Translations under genes and position numbers: made by a program
Part shown: piece after piece, positions 31,769 through 39,669 of the stretch
How the letters are laid out: every line of letters starts with the position of its first letter
Numbering within the stretch: the first letter of the stretch is position 1
The notes under the pieces: model-generated
Told to the model about the DNA's origin: nothing
Seen by the model: only the letters and a program-made list of their open reading frames with translations
The model's database searches: none
Source of the DNA: Bellilinea sp040754815
Lineage (GTDB): Bacteria > Chloroflexota > Anaerolineae > Anaerolineales > Anaerolineaceae
Reading direction: 5' to 3'
Length of the DNA: 64,000 nt
Assembly (NCBI GenBank): GCA_040754815.1
Contig: JBFMBX010000005.1
Coordinates: 62,001-126,000, forward strand

Positions 31769-32055
31769 GCAAATCGCCATACTTCGTTTACATATTGACG
31801 AATTCGTACAATACCGTTTTATACATGGGTGTAACCAACGACCTGATTAGAAGAATGAATGAGCATAAAAACGGTATTGGAAGTAAGTTCACATCCCGTT
31901 ATCGCGTTCATAAATTGGTGAATGTTGAGTCAACCGAGAGCGTAGAGAGTGCCATTGGAAGGGAAAAACAAATCAAAGGTTGGTCTAGGGCGAAAAAGGT
32001 TTCGTTAATCGAATCGGTAAATCCTGAATGGAAAGATCTTTCAGATGAGTTGTGA
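31765..32055 (+). CDS. GIY-YIG nuclease-domain protein
   Basis: A 96-residue stand-alone GIY-YIG (URI-type) domain. It begins MSKSPYFVYILTNSYNTVLY, where VYIL and LYMGVTNDL form the GIY...YIG region, followed by the conserved Arg in LIRRMNEHKNG, and KFTSRYRVHKLV with the Glu region in SAIGREKQIKGWSRAKK. These proteins are related to DNA repair and homing nucleases, but the single-domain forms have no settled role. The GC content is visibly lower than that of the two genes ahead, which hints at separate ancestry. The ATG overlaps the pepF stop. Confidence 0.88.
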   Translation: MSKSPYFVYILTNSYNTVLYMGVTNDLIRRMNEHKNGIGSKFTSRYRVHKLVNVESTESVESAIGREKQIKGWSRAKKVSLIESVNPEWKDLSDEL

Positions 32056-32064
32056 AGGTTCTGG

Positions 32065-32285
32065 ACGGTTATTTCTGGCGAGTGCGGCAATCTCCCGCTC
32101 CGCCCGGCCGTTTACGTCATTGCGAGCCGCCGCAGGCGGCGTGGCAATCTCCCGCAGGGCCGTTGCGGAGGTTGGAGGGGAGATTCCCACCTGTACTGCA
32201 CCGTACGCAATGCGGGAGATTCCTCGCTTCGCTAGGAATGACATTAATGATGGTGTAAAGTGTCGCTAACCCTCGGAATCACATT
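32065..32285. repeat. Dispersed palindromic repeat, copy 5
   Basis: This copy carries gcggcaatctcccgctc, then tttacgtcattgcgagccgc and ggcggcgtggcaatctcccg, then gggagattcccacc, and ends ggaatgacattaatg. It fills the gap between the GIY-YIG gene and the deoxynucleoside kinase. Confidence 0.8.
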
Positions 32286-32301
32286 AAAAAAGGAGCAATT
32301 C

Positions 32302-32964
32302 ATGTACATTGCCGTAGAAGGTGTCATTGGAGTTGGAAAAACCACCCTGGCGCGAATGTTACAGCCCCGCTTCGAAGCCAACCTGCTGCTGGAAGTCTTT
32401 GAAGAAAACCCCTTCCTGAGCAGTTTCTACGCCGACCGCGCCCGCTATGCTTTCCAGACCCAAATCTTCTTCCTGCTCAGCCGCTACAACCAGCAGCGTT
32501 ACAGCGTGCCATCCCTGCTGGCCGAAGAAAAGCCGCTGATCAGCGATTACACCTTCGAAAAAGACGCCCTCTTTGCGCGCATCAACCTCAAGGGTGACGA
32601 ACTGGAAACCTACTACCGCGTTCACGAAGCCCTGATTGAAAAAATCATCCCCCCCAATCTGGTGGTGTACCTGCGCGCCAGCACCGATACCCTCATGCAG
32701 CGCATCGCCCTGCGCGACCGCCCCTACGAGCGCAACATGGAGCGCGACTACATCGCCGAACTCAATCAGGCTTATGACGATTTCTTTCTCTCTTCCAAAC
32801 CGCGCTTTCCCGTGCTGGTCATCGAAAGCGATTCACTCGATTTCGTGCGCCATGAAACCGATCTGGAATGGATCGAGAACCGCATCCGTCAGGCGCTGCG
32901 TCTTTCACCCTTTCAGCCGGAACTGCCGCTGGATGCTTCAGCGGATTCGGCTCAGGGCGGGTGA
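32302..32964 (+). CDS. Deoxynucleoside kinase (dAdo/dGuo/dCyd type)
   Basis: A 220-residue kinase that phosphorylates deoxynucleosides for salvage. The P-loop is AVEGVIGVGKTTLARM at the very N-terminus. EVFEENPFLSSFY and the Gln-rich RYAFQTQIFFLLSRYNQQR form the substrate site, SDYTFEKDALFA follows, VVYLRAS leads to the lid, and ALRDRPYERNMERDY is the lid with catalytic arginines. Which base is preferred cannot be read. The ATG at 32302 has AAAGGAG 7 nt ahead. A nucleotidyltransferase-domain gene follows 27 bp downstream. Confidence 0.9.
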   Translation: MYIAVEGVIGVGKTTLARMLQPRFEANLLLEVFEENPFLSSFYADRARYAFQTQIFFLLSRYNQQRYSVPSLLAEEKPLISDYTFEKDALFARINLKGDELETYYRVHEALIEKIIPPNLVVYLRASTDTLMQRIALRDRPYERNMERDYIAELNQAYDDFFLSSKPRFPVLVIESDSLDFVRHETDLEWIENRIRQALRLSPFQPELPLDASADSAQGG

Positions 32965-32991
32965 GTGTTTCACCGGTAGGAGGAAAACCCT

Positions 32992-33996
32992 ATGCGCATT
33001 ACGCTGGAAACCCTGCATAAAGCCGCCCGCGAGAGCGCCGAGCGCTACGCCCGCCGCGACCGCAGTCTGGTGTGCATTTACCTGACCGGTTCCCTGCTCG
33101 GCGAGGAACCCCTCTTGGGCGGTACAACCGATATTGACCTGATTTTCGTCCACACCACCCTGCCGCCCTACCCGCGTGAAATTGTGCGGCTGACCGACGA
33201 AATTCATCTGGATATTGCTCACCTCTCCCAGAGCGTCTTTCAACAGCCGCGCCGCCTGCGCGCCGATAACTGGATTGGCGCCTTCCTGTGCGCCAACCCC
33301 ATTGCCCTGCACGACTTGGGACACTGGTTTGAATTCACACAGGCCAGCGCCGGCGCGCAGTTTGACCTGCCGGAATATGTGCTGCAGCGCGCCCGCCAGT
33401 TCAGCGAAAAAGCCCGGCAGGACTGGCTGGATTTACAATCTCAGCCTCATCAGGCAAACCCGCAGCAGATTCATCAGTACCTCGATATTCTGGAAAATGC
33501 CGCCAACGCGGTCAGCGTGTTATACGGCACGCCCCTGACCGAACGCCGTTTTCTGATTCACTTTCCCCGGCGGGCCGAAGCCGCCGGGCGGCCCGGCATG
33601 GCCGCCGGTTTAGCCGACCTGATTCAGGATGACCCGGCCAGTCCGGAATTAATTCAAAACCTTATGGAAAACTGGCGCTCAGCCATGCAATCGGCCGGCA
33701 GTACGGCAGAAAGACCGCCGCGCCTCGACCCCGTTCGCCTGCCGTATTACGAGCGTGCCATCCTTGCACTGGCGGATGAATCACCCCCCGCCGCCCTGTG
33801 GCTGATGCTGCGCACCTGGACACGCGCCGCACGCGCCCTGCCGTCCGATTCAACCGTCCTTTCCGAGTGGCAGACGGCCTGCCGGCGGCTTTCCCTTTCC
33901 GGCGAAGCACTGCCCGAGCGGTTGAAAGCCGTGGATGCCTATCTGGATATCGTCGAAGAAACGCTCGACCTGTGGGGCGAACAGTACGGCGTTTAA
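32992..33996 (+). CDS. Nucleotidyltransferase-domain protein, function unknown
   Basis: A 334-residue protein with an N-terminal Pol-beta-type nucleotidyltransferase domain. The motif is LVCIYLTGSLLGEEPLLGG followed by TTDIDLIFVH, giving the G-S...D-x-D metal site. The remaining 230 residues are helical and do not match a family I can name. Such proteins may transfer a nucleotide to a small molecule (aminoglycoside-type) or to protein or RNA. AGGAGG lies ahead of the ATG. It may be co-transcribed with the deoxynucleoside kinase. It ends at the edge of the candidate origin region. Confidence 0.7.
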   Translation: MRITLETLHKAARESAERYARRDRSLVCIYLTGSLLGEEPLLGGTTDIDLIFVHTTLPPYPREIVRLTDEIHLDIAHLSQSVFQQPRRLRADNWIGAFLCANPIALHDLGHWFEFTQASAGAQFDLPEYVLQRARQFSEKARQDWLDLQSQPHQANPQQIHQYLDILENAANAVSVLYGTPLTERRFLIHFPRRAEAAGRPGMAAGLADLIQDDPASPELIQNLMENWRSAMQSAGSTAERPPRLDPVRLPYYERAILALADESPPAALWLMLRTWTRAARALPSDSTVLSEWQTACRRLSLSGEALPERLKAVDAYLDIVEETLDLWGEQYGV

Positions 33997-34044
33997 CCCC
34001 CACAGGTGGGGATTCGCCGACTGGTTCTTTTTCTGTTTTTTCCC

Positions 34045-34365
34045 GGTGATCTGTGGATAAATGTGGAAAAACTGTGGATAACTCGGTTTTGATGTGGAAA
34101 ATTGGGGATAAATGCTCTAATTATTGCGTATCTTTGATCACGCCAGACCCCCATATATGGGGGTCTCCGATTTCGTTAAGCCAGATATAAAATTACCCCC
34201 TTTCTTCCTGTGAATTTCGCGCTTTTCTCCCGAATCATTCCACAGAATTTCTCCACATTCCCGGCGCTTTGAAGCGCCCGTATACAGGGGCGCGGCGGCG
34301 GCTGACCCCCATATAAGGGGCAAAAACCTTAAAAATTACCGGTTTATCCACATATCCCCAGCCCC
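34045..34365. other. Candidate chromosomal replication origin (oriC) with DnaA boxes
   Basis: This gene-free, AT-rich stretch holds a cluster of DnaA-box-like 9-mers. On one side, all in the same orientation, lie TGTGGATAA (34052), TGTGGAAAA (34062), TGTGGATAA (34073), TGTGGAAAA (34093) and TGGGGATAA (34103), spaced 10, 11, 20 and 10 bp, i.e. in helical phase. On the other side, in the opposite orientation, lie TTCTCCACA (34249), TTATCCACA (34344) and ATATCCCCA (34352). A perfect 22-bp palindrome centred on CCCCCATATATGGGGG lies at 34145-34166. The AT-rich run ataaatgctctaattattgc after the first cluster could be the unwinding element. dnaA is not in the window and dnaN is 29 kb away, so this is a strong but unproven assignment. 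Confidence 0.7.
34145..34166. repeat. Perfect 22-bp palindrome inside the candidate origin
   Basis: A fully symmetric sequence with centre ATATAT flanked by CCCCC and GGGGG, between the two groups of DnaA boxes. A related half-site, acccccatata, recurs at 34305-34315. It could bind a protein dimer or form a cruciform. Confidence 0.7.
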
Positions 34366-34520
34366 TACTGAGTCTACGATTCTCTTCCCATTAAAATCAA
34401 CTGGGGATGAATTTAATAACCCCATCCCCAGCCTGCCCTTCATCAAGCAAAGCCTTGAAATTAAGCGATCAAATCATTCCACAAGCAGCGGACTTTAATC
34501 CGCTTTTAATCGCTGTGCTT
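34366..34520. other. Gene-free remainder of the origin-proximal gap
   Basis: No coding frame. It holds ctggggatga and catccccagc, which are weak DnaA-box-like words in opposite orientation, and aatcattccaca, a 12-mer also present at 34234-34245. The rest shows nothing recognised up to the promoter of the BCD transporter. Confidence 0.4.
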
Positions 34521-34526
34521 TACAAT
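34521..34526 (+). promoter_or_regulatory. -10 box of the leaderless BCD-family gene
   Basis: TACAAT, then 7 nt, then the ATG at 34534. No Shine-Dalgarno sequence is present. Confidence 0.5.
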
Positions 34527-34533
34527 CGCAATC

Positions 34534-35838
34534 ATGCTGCGAAAAATCATCCAGATTTCCTTTATCCATGTGGCCGTGGCCATGACGCTGGTGCCGATCA
34601 ACAGCACCCTCAACCGGGTGATGATCAAAGAACTGGGCATCTCTGCCGCTTTGGTTTCTCTGCTGGCCTCACTGCCCTATCTGTTTGCTCCCATTCAGGT
34701 GATGATCGGTTCGTATTCCGACCGTCACCCCATCCTCGGCTGGCGGCGCAGCCCCTATATTGCGCTGGGGCTGCTGCTGTGCGTTGCCGCGCTGGGGGTG
34801 GCGCCGTTTGCCGTGTTCACCATGCCGGAAAATCCGCCGGCAGGGCTGGCGCTGACCCTGCTCACCTTTGCGGCGTGGGGCATGGGCTATAACCTTGCGG
34901 CGGTCAGCTACTTTTCGCTCGCCTCCGAATTGACCGGCGAACAGGGGCGCAGCCGCACCGTGGCGGTGATGATGACGCTGATGATTATCTCGATCATTTT
35001 TACCGCCGCCACGCTCAGCCGGCTGCTGGTGGATTATTCCCCCGAACAATTGCAGACTGCCTTTCTCTATGTGGCCGGGGCAGCCCTGCTGCTGGGGGTG
35101 ATGGGTCTGTTTGGGTTGGAACCGCGCCATACTCAACCCTCGCAAAACGTGCCGGATGAAGAACGCACCGGCTGGCGCAGCACCCTGCAGGTGGTGTTTG
35201 CCAACCCGGTGGCGCGCCGCTTTTTCTTTTACCTCATTCTGATGCTGGCCGCCATTTTGGGGCAGGATGTGCTGCTGGAACCGTTTGCCGCGCAGGCCTT
35301 TGACCTGCCGGTGGCTGCCACCACCCGCATCACCTCCATCTGGGGCACCTGTATGCTCATCACGCTGGCCAGTGCCAGCCTGCTGGAACGGCGTATGGGC
35401 AAACGGCGGGTGGCGCAAATCGGCGGAATCACCGCCGTGGTTGCATTTTTGCTCATTTCTCTCAGCGCAGTGCTGAAAACCGGGGCGGTATTTTATGGCG
35501 GGGTGGTGCTGCTGGGGCTGGGCAGCGGGCTGGCCACCGTTTCCAACCTTTCGCTGATGCTGGATATGACCACCGAACGGGTGGGGCTGTATATCGGCGC
35601 GTGGGGCATTGCCAACGCCCTCTCGCGGCTGATCGGCACGCTTTCCAGCGGTGTGCTGCGCGACCTGATCGGCCTGCTGACCGGCAGTCCGCTGGCCGGT
35701 TATGAGATGGTGTTCTTGCTGTTTGCGGTCAGCCTGAGTGTTTCGCTGTTCCTGCTGCGCCGGATTACCGTGCAAGGTTTTCAGGAACACAGCCGCCCGC
35801 TCAGTTTTGCCGAGCGCGCCGCGGCGCTGAACGATTAA
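34534..35838 (+). CDS. BCD/PucC-family major facilitator transporter
   Basis: A 434-residue polytopic membrane protein of about 12 helices. The opening NSTLNRVMIKELGISAALVS and PYLFAPIQVMIGSYSDRHPI with GWRRSPYIALG, together with the later GQDVLLEPFAAQAFDLPVAA and TTRITSIWGTCMLI, are the marks of the PucC/LhaA (bacteriochlorophyll delivery) group of the MFS. In phototrophs this group supports light-harvesting complex assembly. No photosynthesis gene is seen here, so the actual role is open. The ATG is leaderless behind TACAAT. The gene lies right beside the candidate oriC and ends 4 bp into the convergent recO. Confidence 0.85.
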   Translation: MLRKIIQISFIHVAVAMTLVPINSTLNRVMIKELGISAALVSLLASLPYLFAPIQVMIGSYSDRHPILGWRRSPYIALGLLLCVAALGVAPFAVFTMPENPPAGLALTLLTFAAWGMGYNLAAVSYFSLASELTGEQGRSRTVAVMMTLMIISIIFTAATLSRLLVDYSPEQLQTAFLYVAGAALLLGVMGLFGLEPRHTQPSQNVPDEERTGWRSTLQVVFANPVARRFFFYLILMLAAILGQDVLLEPFAAQAFDLPVAATTRITSIWGTCMLITLASASLLERRMGKRRVAQIGGITAVVAFLLISLSAVLKTGAVFYGGVVLLGLGSGLATVSNLSLMLDMTTERVGLYIGAWGIANALSRLIGTLSSGVLRDLIGLLTGSPLAGYEMVFLLFAVSLSVSLFLLRRITVQGFQEHSRPLSFAERAAALND

Positions 35839-36605
35839 TCGCCCTTGCGGCGGCGCACGGCGCGCAAAAAGCCGGGGGTGTTCAATCCGCGCTCAAGGTA
35901 GTAGGTCAGGTAATCCTGCATGCGGGTTTCCATTTCCTGCTGTACCGGCGGGGGGATGACGGCGCGGACTGCTTCGGCATAGGTGCTGCGCTGAAAGTGG
36001 CGCAGAAAGCGCAGGGCGTTGACGGAAATGGGGCGCGCCGAGGAATCCTGCACGCCGCAGCGCGGGCAGAGTACACCTCCCAGCAGGGGAGAGAAAAATT
36101 GATCCTGCGGCTGAATGACCTCGCCGCAGGCCACGCAGGTGAACAACTGCGGGCGGAAGCCGAGCAGGTCGAGCAGGCGCAATTCGTAGTAGCGCAGCAC
36201 GGAAAAGGGGGAGTGACCCTCATCCAGCCGCTGCAGGGTGATGGCCAGCAGGTCGAACAGGGCGCGATTGCCACCCTCTTCGTAGGTGAAGCGGTCGAGC
36301 AGTTCCACCACATAACTGGCGTGGGCGATCCGCTCCAGATCATCGCGCAGGGCAAGGTAGGCATGGATTGTTTCGGCCTGCGTGACGATCCACAGGTCGC
36401 GTCCGTGCGCCAGCATCAACTTGACGCGGGTGAACGGTTCAAGGTGGCCGGCCTTGCGCGAGCGCAAGCGCCGCACGCCTTTGGCAATGGCGCGCAGTTT
36501 GCCTTCTTCGCGGGTGTAGAGGGTCAGCACGCGGTCGGCCTCGCCCCAATCGCTGTGGCGCAGGACGATGGCTTCCACCCGCAGGGTTCGTTCGGCTGGG
36601 GGCAT
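35835..36605 (-). CDS. recO: DNA repair protein RecO
   Basis: A 256-residue RecO, which helps load RecA with RecF/RecR at gaps. The N-terminal OB fold reads RVEAIVLRHSDWGEADRVLT and EGKLRAIAKGVRRLRSRKAG. The helical middle carries LLDRFTYEEG and LRYYELRLLDLLGFRP. A zinc-finger-type set CVAC...CPRC follows in LFTCVACGEVIQPQDQFFSP and GGVLCPRCG. The ending RPISVNALRFLRHF is usual for the family. Its length is normal. AAAGGA lies ahead of the ATG. It is convergent with the BCD transporter with a 4-bp overlap of stops. Confidence 0.93.
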   Translation of the reverse strand: MPPAERTLRVEAIVLRHSDWGEADRVLTLYTREEGKLRAIAKGVRRLRSRKAGHLEPFTRVKLMLAHGRDLWIVTQAETIHAYLALRDDLERIAHASYVVELLDRFTYEEGGNRALFDLLAITLQRLDEGHSPFSVLRYYELRLLDLLGFRPQLFTCVACGEVIQPQDQFFSPLLGGVLCPRCGVQDSSARPISVNALRFLRHFQRSTYAEAVRAVIPPPVQQEMETRMQDYLTYYLERGLNTPGFLRAVRRRKGD

Positions 36606-36778
36606 CCGTTTTCCTTTATTTCATTAATCGAGCGCCGACTAAATTATACGGGTGTGGCTAAACCGCACCTCTCTCAAACTATTCTCAATTATATACCGCT
36701 TGGAGTGAGGTACGGATTGTCGCCGGACGGGCTTATGGCGTAAAGTGAATTAAAGAAAATATCACCGGTTGGGCAAAA
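36606..36778. other. Gap between recO start and the secreted-protein operon end
   Basis: A 173-bp stretch. On the minus strand TATAAT at about 36643-36648 may serve recO with a leader of about 37 nt. Nothing else was recognised. Confidence 0.35.
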
Positions 36779-38179
36779 CTACGGCATCCGGCAGCGGGTC
36801 AGGTAATCTACCCCCTGACGGGGAAATTTTTGGCGGACCTGTTCGGCCTTCAAAGGTACGTTGTTTTCCAATACCTGCCAGTTCTCAGGGTCGAACCGCC
36901 ACTTTCCGATTAATTCGCCGGTAGGGTTGAATGCCAGCAGATACTGATAGCGTTCGTCCAGTGAATAAATCGTGTTGCCCTCATCACTCCAGGCCGGGGG
37001 GAGTAAACTTCCCTCGCCCAGTTTTTGAATCTTGCCGGAATGAGTATCCACCACAAAGGTACTGCGTTCTTTTTGATCTTTCAGGAAGCCGGTAATTGCA
37101 ATCGCATTCTGGACGGGTGACCAGACCGGCGCGCTGGGATTCTGGACGGTTTGAACACGATTAACCAGATCCATCTGGCGCAGATCCACCCAGCGCAGTT
37201 CTGTTTCGACACCGCCCGGCGGCTGGTAAAGGTAGGCGAAGCGGTTGCCGTCCGCCGACCTTCCGCAGTAAAAACCGGCCGAGCCAATATCGAGTGTTCC
37301 TAAAAAGCCGAACGCTGAGTAAACATCAATCCAGTAGCCGCTGGCCGGGTTGTTGACATCGCGGGTCAGGTAGTGGAATTCCAGCGGCTGACCGTGGAGG
37401 CTTTCCACATTCTCCGCGGGGCGCTCACCCAATCCGGGTGAGTAGCCTTCCTGCAGGACGATTTGACGGCTTCGGGCAGGGATGGGGATGTCGAAGCGAA
37501 TTTCCTCCACCTGAATAAAGCGGCTGATCTGCTGTCTGTGTGGTGTGTCCAACATTTCAAGGCGCAGTACGACTCCGCGTTGTGCATCCACCCAAACCCG
37601 ATAGCGGTCACTTTGCAGGACCTCTGCCTCTCTTTCGGCAACCTGACTCTTGCCGATCACCTGCCAGTTCCCTTCCGAGATAACTTCAAGAGGGAAGAAT
37701 GAAGCAAAGAAGGGGTCAATCCTTTCAAAAGGATGAATCTTCCATGCCCCGCCGATCTCCCTGCGCTGCCAATCTGAGGTAGAGAAAATTTCTTCCCCAT
37801 TGCTGAGAAATTGATACGCAACCGGCAGGCCTCCGATCTGCTCAGCCTCAATGCTTTGATGGATCGGTTCGGAAAGAATCAGCGCTCCGTAGCCCTCACG
37901 GCTCAACCACCCGTTTAAATAAACAATTTCGTTTTTTTCAATATCTACTCGCTTGCCAAGCAGCCACAGCGTATCCCATTGGAGTTCAGTTATACGGCTG
38001 AGAACTTCATCCGCCGATGGTAGAGGTGTGACAGAAAGGATGGGCGGGCTGACGGCTTCCGGTGGAACTGGCAGCACGGTTGTTGCAGTCGGATTGGTTT
38101 GGGTTAAAAATGGGCTGCAGGCAGACAAGAGAAATAATACAACCAGAATTCTTCGCTTAAGAATAGAAGAATTAAGCAT
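36779..38179 (-). CDS. Lipoprotein with beta-propeller-like C-terminus, unknown function
   Basis: A 466-residue exported lipoprotein starting MLNSSILKRRILVVLFLLSA, with the lipobox cysteine next (LLSAC). The middle part (about residues 150-250) has a strand-rich pattern including RYRVWVDAQRGVVLRLEML and IQVEEIRFDIPIP. This resembles the LolA/MucB type of fold and also the end of the protein at 38650-39447 (HVLWVDSASGQPLRIENYRM, ITQIDFARFDDLP). The last 170 residues look like repeated propeller blades (FYCGRSADGNRFAYLY, PVWSPVQNAIAITG, PPAWSDEGNTIYSLDERYQY), as in TolB-like proteins. No family is certain. It is the last gene of a three-gene, lower-GC operon. Confidence 0.65.
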   Translation of the reverse strand: MLNSSILKRRILVVLFLLSACSPFLTQTNPTATTVLPVPPEAVSPPILSVTPLPSADEVLSRITELQWDTLWLLGKRVDIEKNEIVYLNGWLSREGYGALILSEPIHQSIEAEQIGGLPVAYQFLSNGEEIFSTSDWQRREIGGAWKIHPFERIDPFFASFFPLEVISEGNWQVIGKSQVAEREAEVLQSDRYRVWVDAQRGVVLRLEMLDTPHRQQISRFIQVEEIRFDIPIPARSRQIVLQEGYSPGLGERPAENVESLHGQPLEFHYLTRDVNNPASGYWIDVYSAFGFLGTLDIGSAGFYCGRSADGNRFAYLYQPPGGVETELRWVDLRQMDLVNRVQTVQNPSAPVWSPVQNAIAITGFLKDQKERSTFVVDTHSGKIQKLGEGSLLPPAWSDEGNTIYSLDERYQYLLAFNPTGELIGKWRFDPENWQVLENNVPLKAEQVRQKFPRQGVDYLTRCRMP

Positions 38180-38187
38180 GGATGTTG

Positions 38188-38637
38188 TTATGGCCTTGCC
38201 AAACTGGTTGTATAGTCGTGGCTGATGGGACTCTGCCATCCATAATCCTGCCATTGATGGAGAGCGTAAATGCCCATCCTCTCATTTACGCAGCTTCCAC
38301 TAGCGTATGAATACCACTCTACACTTGAGTTTGCTGAGGAAGAATTGTAATTTGCCCAGCCACCCCGGTTTTGTGATGCAACGATCATACCCGCACAAAT
38401 CCTCCGTTGAGACCAGGTACTTCCCCCCAAGTATGAAAATATTCGTGGCGATTCACTTCTTACCCAACCATTCCAGCTGCTTGTCCCAGGTTCATAATTA
38501 TGTTTCATCGTATAAGTATCCCCATTGTATACGAATCGCTGGGTGAAAGTTGTTACAGCAGCAAAAGCAACCCCGCTTACGAGGCCCCCAATCAAACATG
38601 CGAGCAAAAAGGCTTTGTAAAACTTTGTTTTCAACAT
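38188..38637 (-). CDS. Small secreted protein, unknown function
   Basis: A 149-residue protein with a clear signal peptide (MLKTKFYKAFLLACLIGGLV, probable cleavage after AFA). The mature part is rich in Ser, Tyr, Trp and Asn, with short strands such as RFVYNGDTYTMKHNYEP and GGSTWSQRRICAGMIVASQN, and two cysteines that could form a disulfide. No family was recognised. AAAGGGGGCAGGA precedes the ATG. It lies between two genes of the same strand with 8-12 bp gaps, so the three form an operon. Its GC content is clearly below that of the surroundings. Confidence 0.6.
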   Translation of the reverse strand: MLKTKFYKAFLLACLIGGLVSGVAFAAVTTFTQRFVYNGDTYTMKHNYEPGTSSWNGWVRSESPRIFSYLGGSTWSQRRICAGMIVASQNRGGWANYNSSSANSSVEWYSYASGSCVNERMGIYALHQWQDYGWQSPISHDYTTSLARP

Positions 38638-38649
38638 TCCTGCCCCCTT

Positions 38650-39447
38650 TCAATCTGAATCAAAAGTTGATTCTACAAACACCTTTTGTACATCAACGGG
38701 CAAGTCGTCAAAACGGGCAAAATCAATCTGGGTGATGGATTGGATCAGCCGCAGGCTGCCATCGGATAGCATCCGATAGTTCTCGATTCTTAGAGGCTGG
38801 CCGCTGGCAGAATCAACCCAGAGAACGTGCTTCATGGCTTCGGCTGTTGAATTTTGATGGGCATTCCTGATAAAACGGCGCTCAATTTCGAAGGGTATCA
38901 CCATCTCTTCTACCCTGCGGTTGGTTGATATTTCCAGCACAACACCTTCTTGGGCGGCCAGTTGCGGGTCTTCCCGGGTCAGGTAAAAGTAAAACGAAGG
39001 CGAGAAAGGGGGCTGCTCTATAGGCTGGAAATCCTCTGCCATACTGCGGTAAATTCCATCTTTGTAAACCTCGGTCAGGATTTTCTCTCCTTCTTGAATC
39101 AGGAAAGTAACTTGCTGATCAACCCATCCTTCTCTGTTGAAGTGAAACCACATTTCAAATTCGGCCCGTGCGGGCATTTGACCGGATGATGAAAAATAGG
39201 GATTGGTTTCGACTATCAACTGCTGATAGCGATAACGCAGCCACCCTTCCTGACGAATCGTCTCGTCCAGTTTGGCTTCGAACTTGCGCAGCGTTTCAAA
39301 ATTACTCAGCGTTTCGTCACTGGGAGAGGCGGTTATGTCGGCGGCGCTGGCAGTGACGAACGAGCCGGCAAGATATGCCCCGCCCCAAAAGACAGCGATT
39401 GCCAGCACGATTACAAACCACCATTTTAACCGGCGTATTTTGCTCAT
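38650..39447 (-). CDS. Membrane-anchored protein, unknown function (first gene of a three-gene operon)
   Basis: A 265-residue protein with a single N-terminal membrane helix (WWFVIVLAIAVFWGGAYLAG) and an outward-facing domain. The strand-rich C-terminal half ends KHVLWVDSASGQPLRIENYR followed by SDGSLRLIQSITQIDFARFD. It parallels a segment of the lipoprotein at 36779-38179, so the two probably share a domain of LolA/MucB-like type (inferred). Both may belong to an envelope-sensing or secretion system not yet described. GAGAGG lies ahead of the ATG. The leader ahead contains a run of 14 or so A residues near 39503-39516 on the plus strand. Confidence 0.6.
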   Translation of the reverse strand: MSKIRRLKWWFVIVLAIAVFWGGAYLAGSFVTASAADITASPSDETLSNFETLRKFEAKLDETIRQEGWLRYRYQQLIVETNPYFSSSGQMPARAEFEMWFHFNREGWVDQQVTFLIQEGEKILTEVYKDGIYRSMAEDFQPIEQPPFSPSFYFYLTREDPQLAAQEGVVLEISTNRRVEEMVIPFEIERRFIRNAHQNSTAEAMKHVLWVDSASGQPLRIENYRMLSDGSLRLIQSITQIDFARFDDLPVDVQKVFVESTFDSD

Positions 39448-39656
39448 TTTTTATCCTCTCATTTATCCAGAAAAACAGGAGGCAAACTCAACCTCATTTT
39501 AGAAAAAAAAAAAAAACGATGTCAATTAAGGGATTCCCCTTAAGGGGAGCAGCAACCTTTGCGGATCTCGAATTGGCAGGTTTTAGAAAGGGATGAATTC
39601 AACTTCGGGAGCAAAATTCAGACAAAAACACCCTTAATTCCATCTCCAAACCCTGT

Positions 39657-39662
39657 TATAAT
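39657..39662 (+). promoter_or_regulatory. -10 box of the leaderless miaB operon
   Basis: TATAAT, 7 nt, then the ATG at 39670, with no ribosome-binding site. Confidence 0.55.
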
Positions 39663-39669
39663 TTAGCGC

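Noticed and set aside
30035..31780. A 581-codon open frame on the minus strand opposite pepF
   Set aside because: Antisense shadow of a gene with an intact HELGH site; no ribosome-binding site and no recognisable domain.
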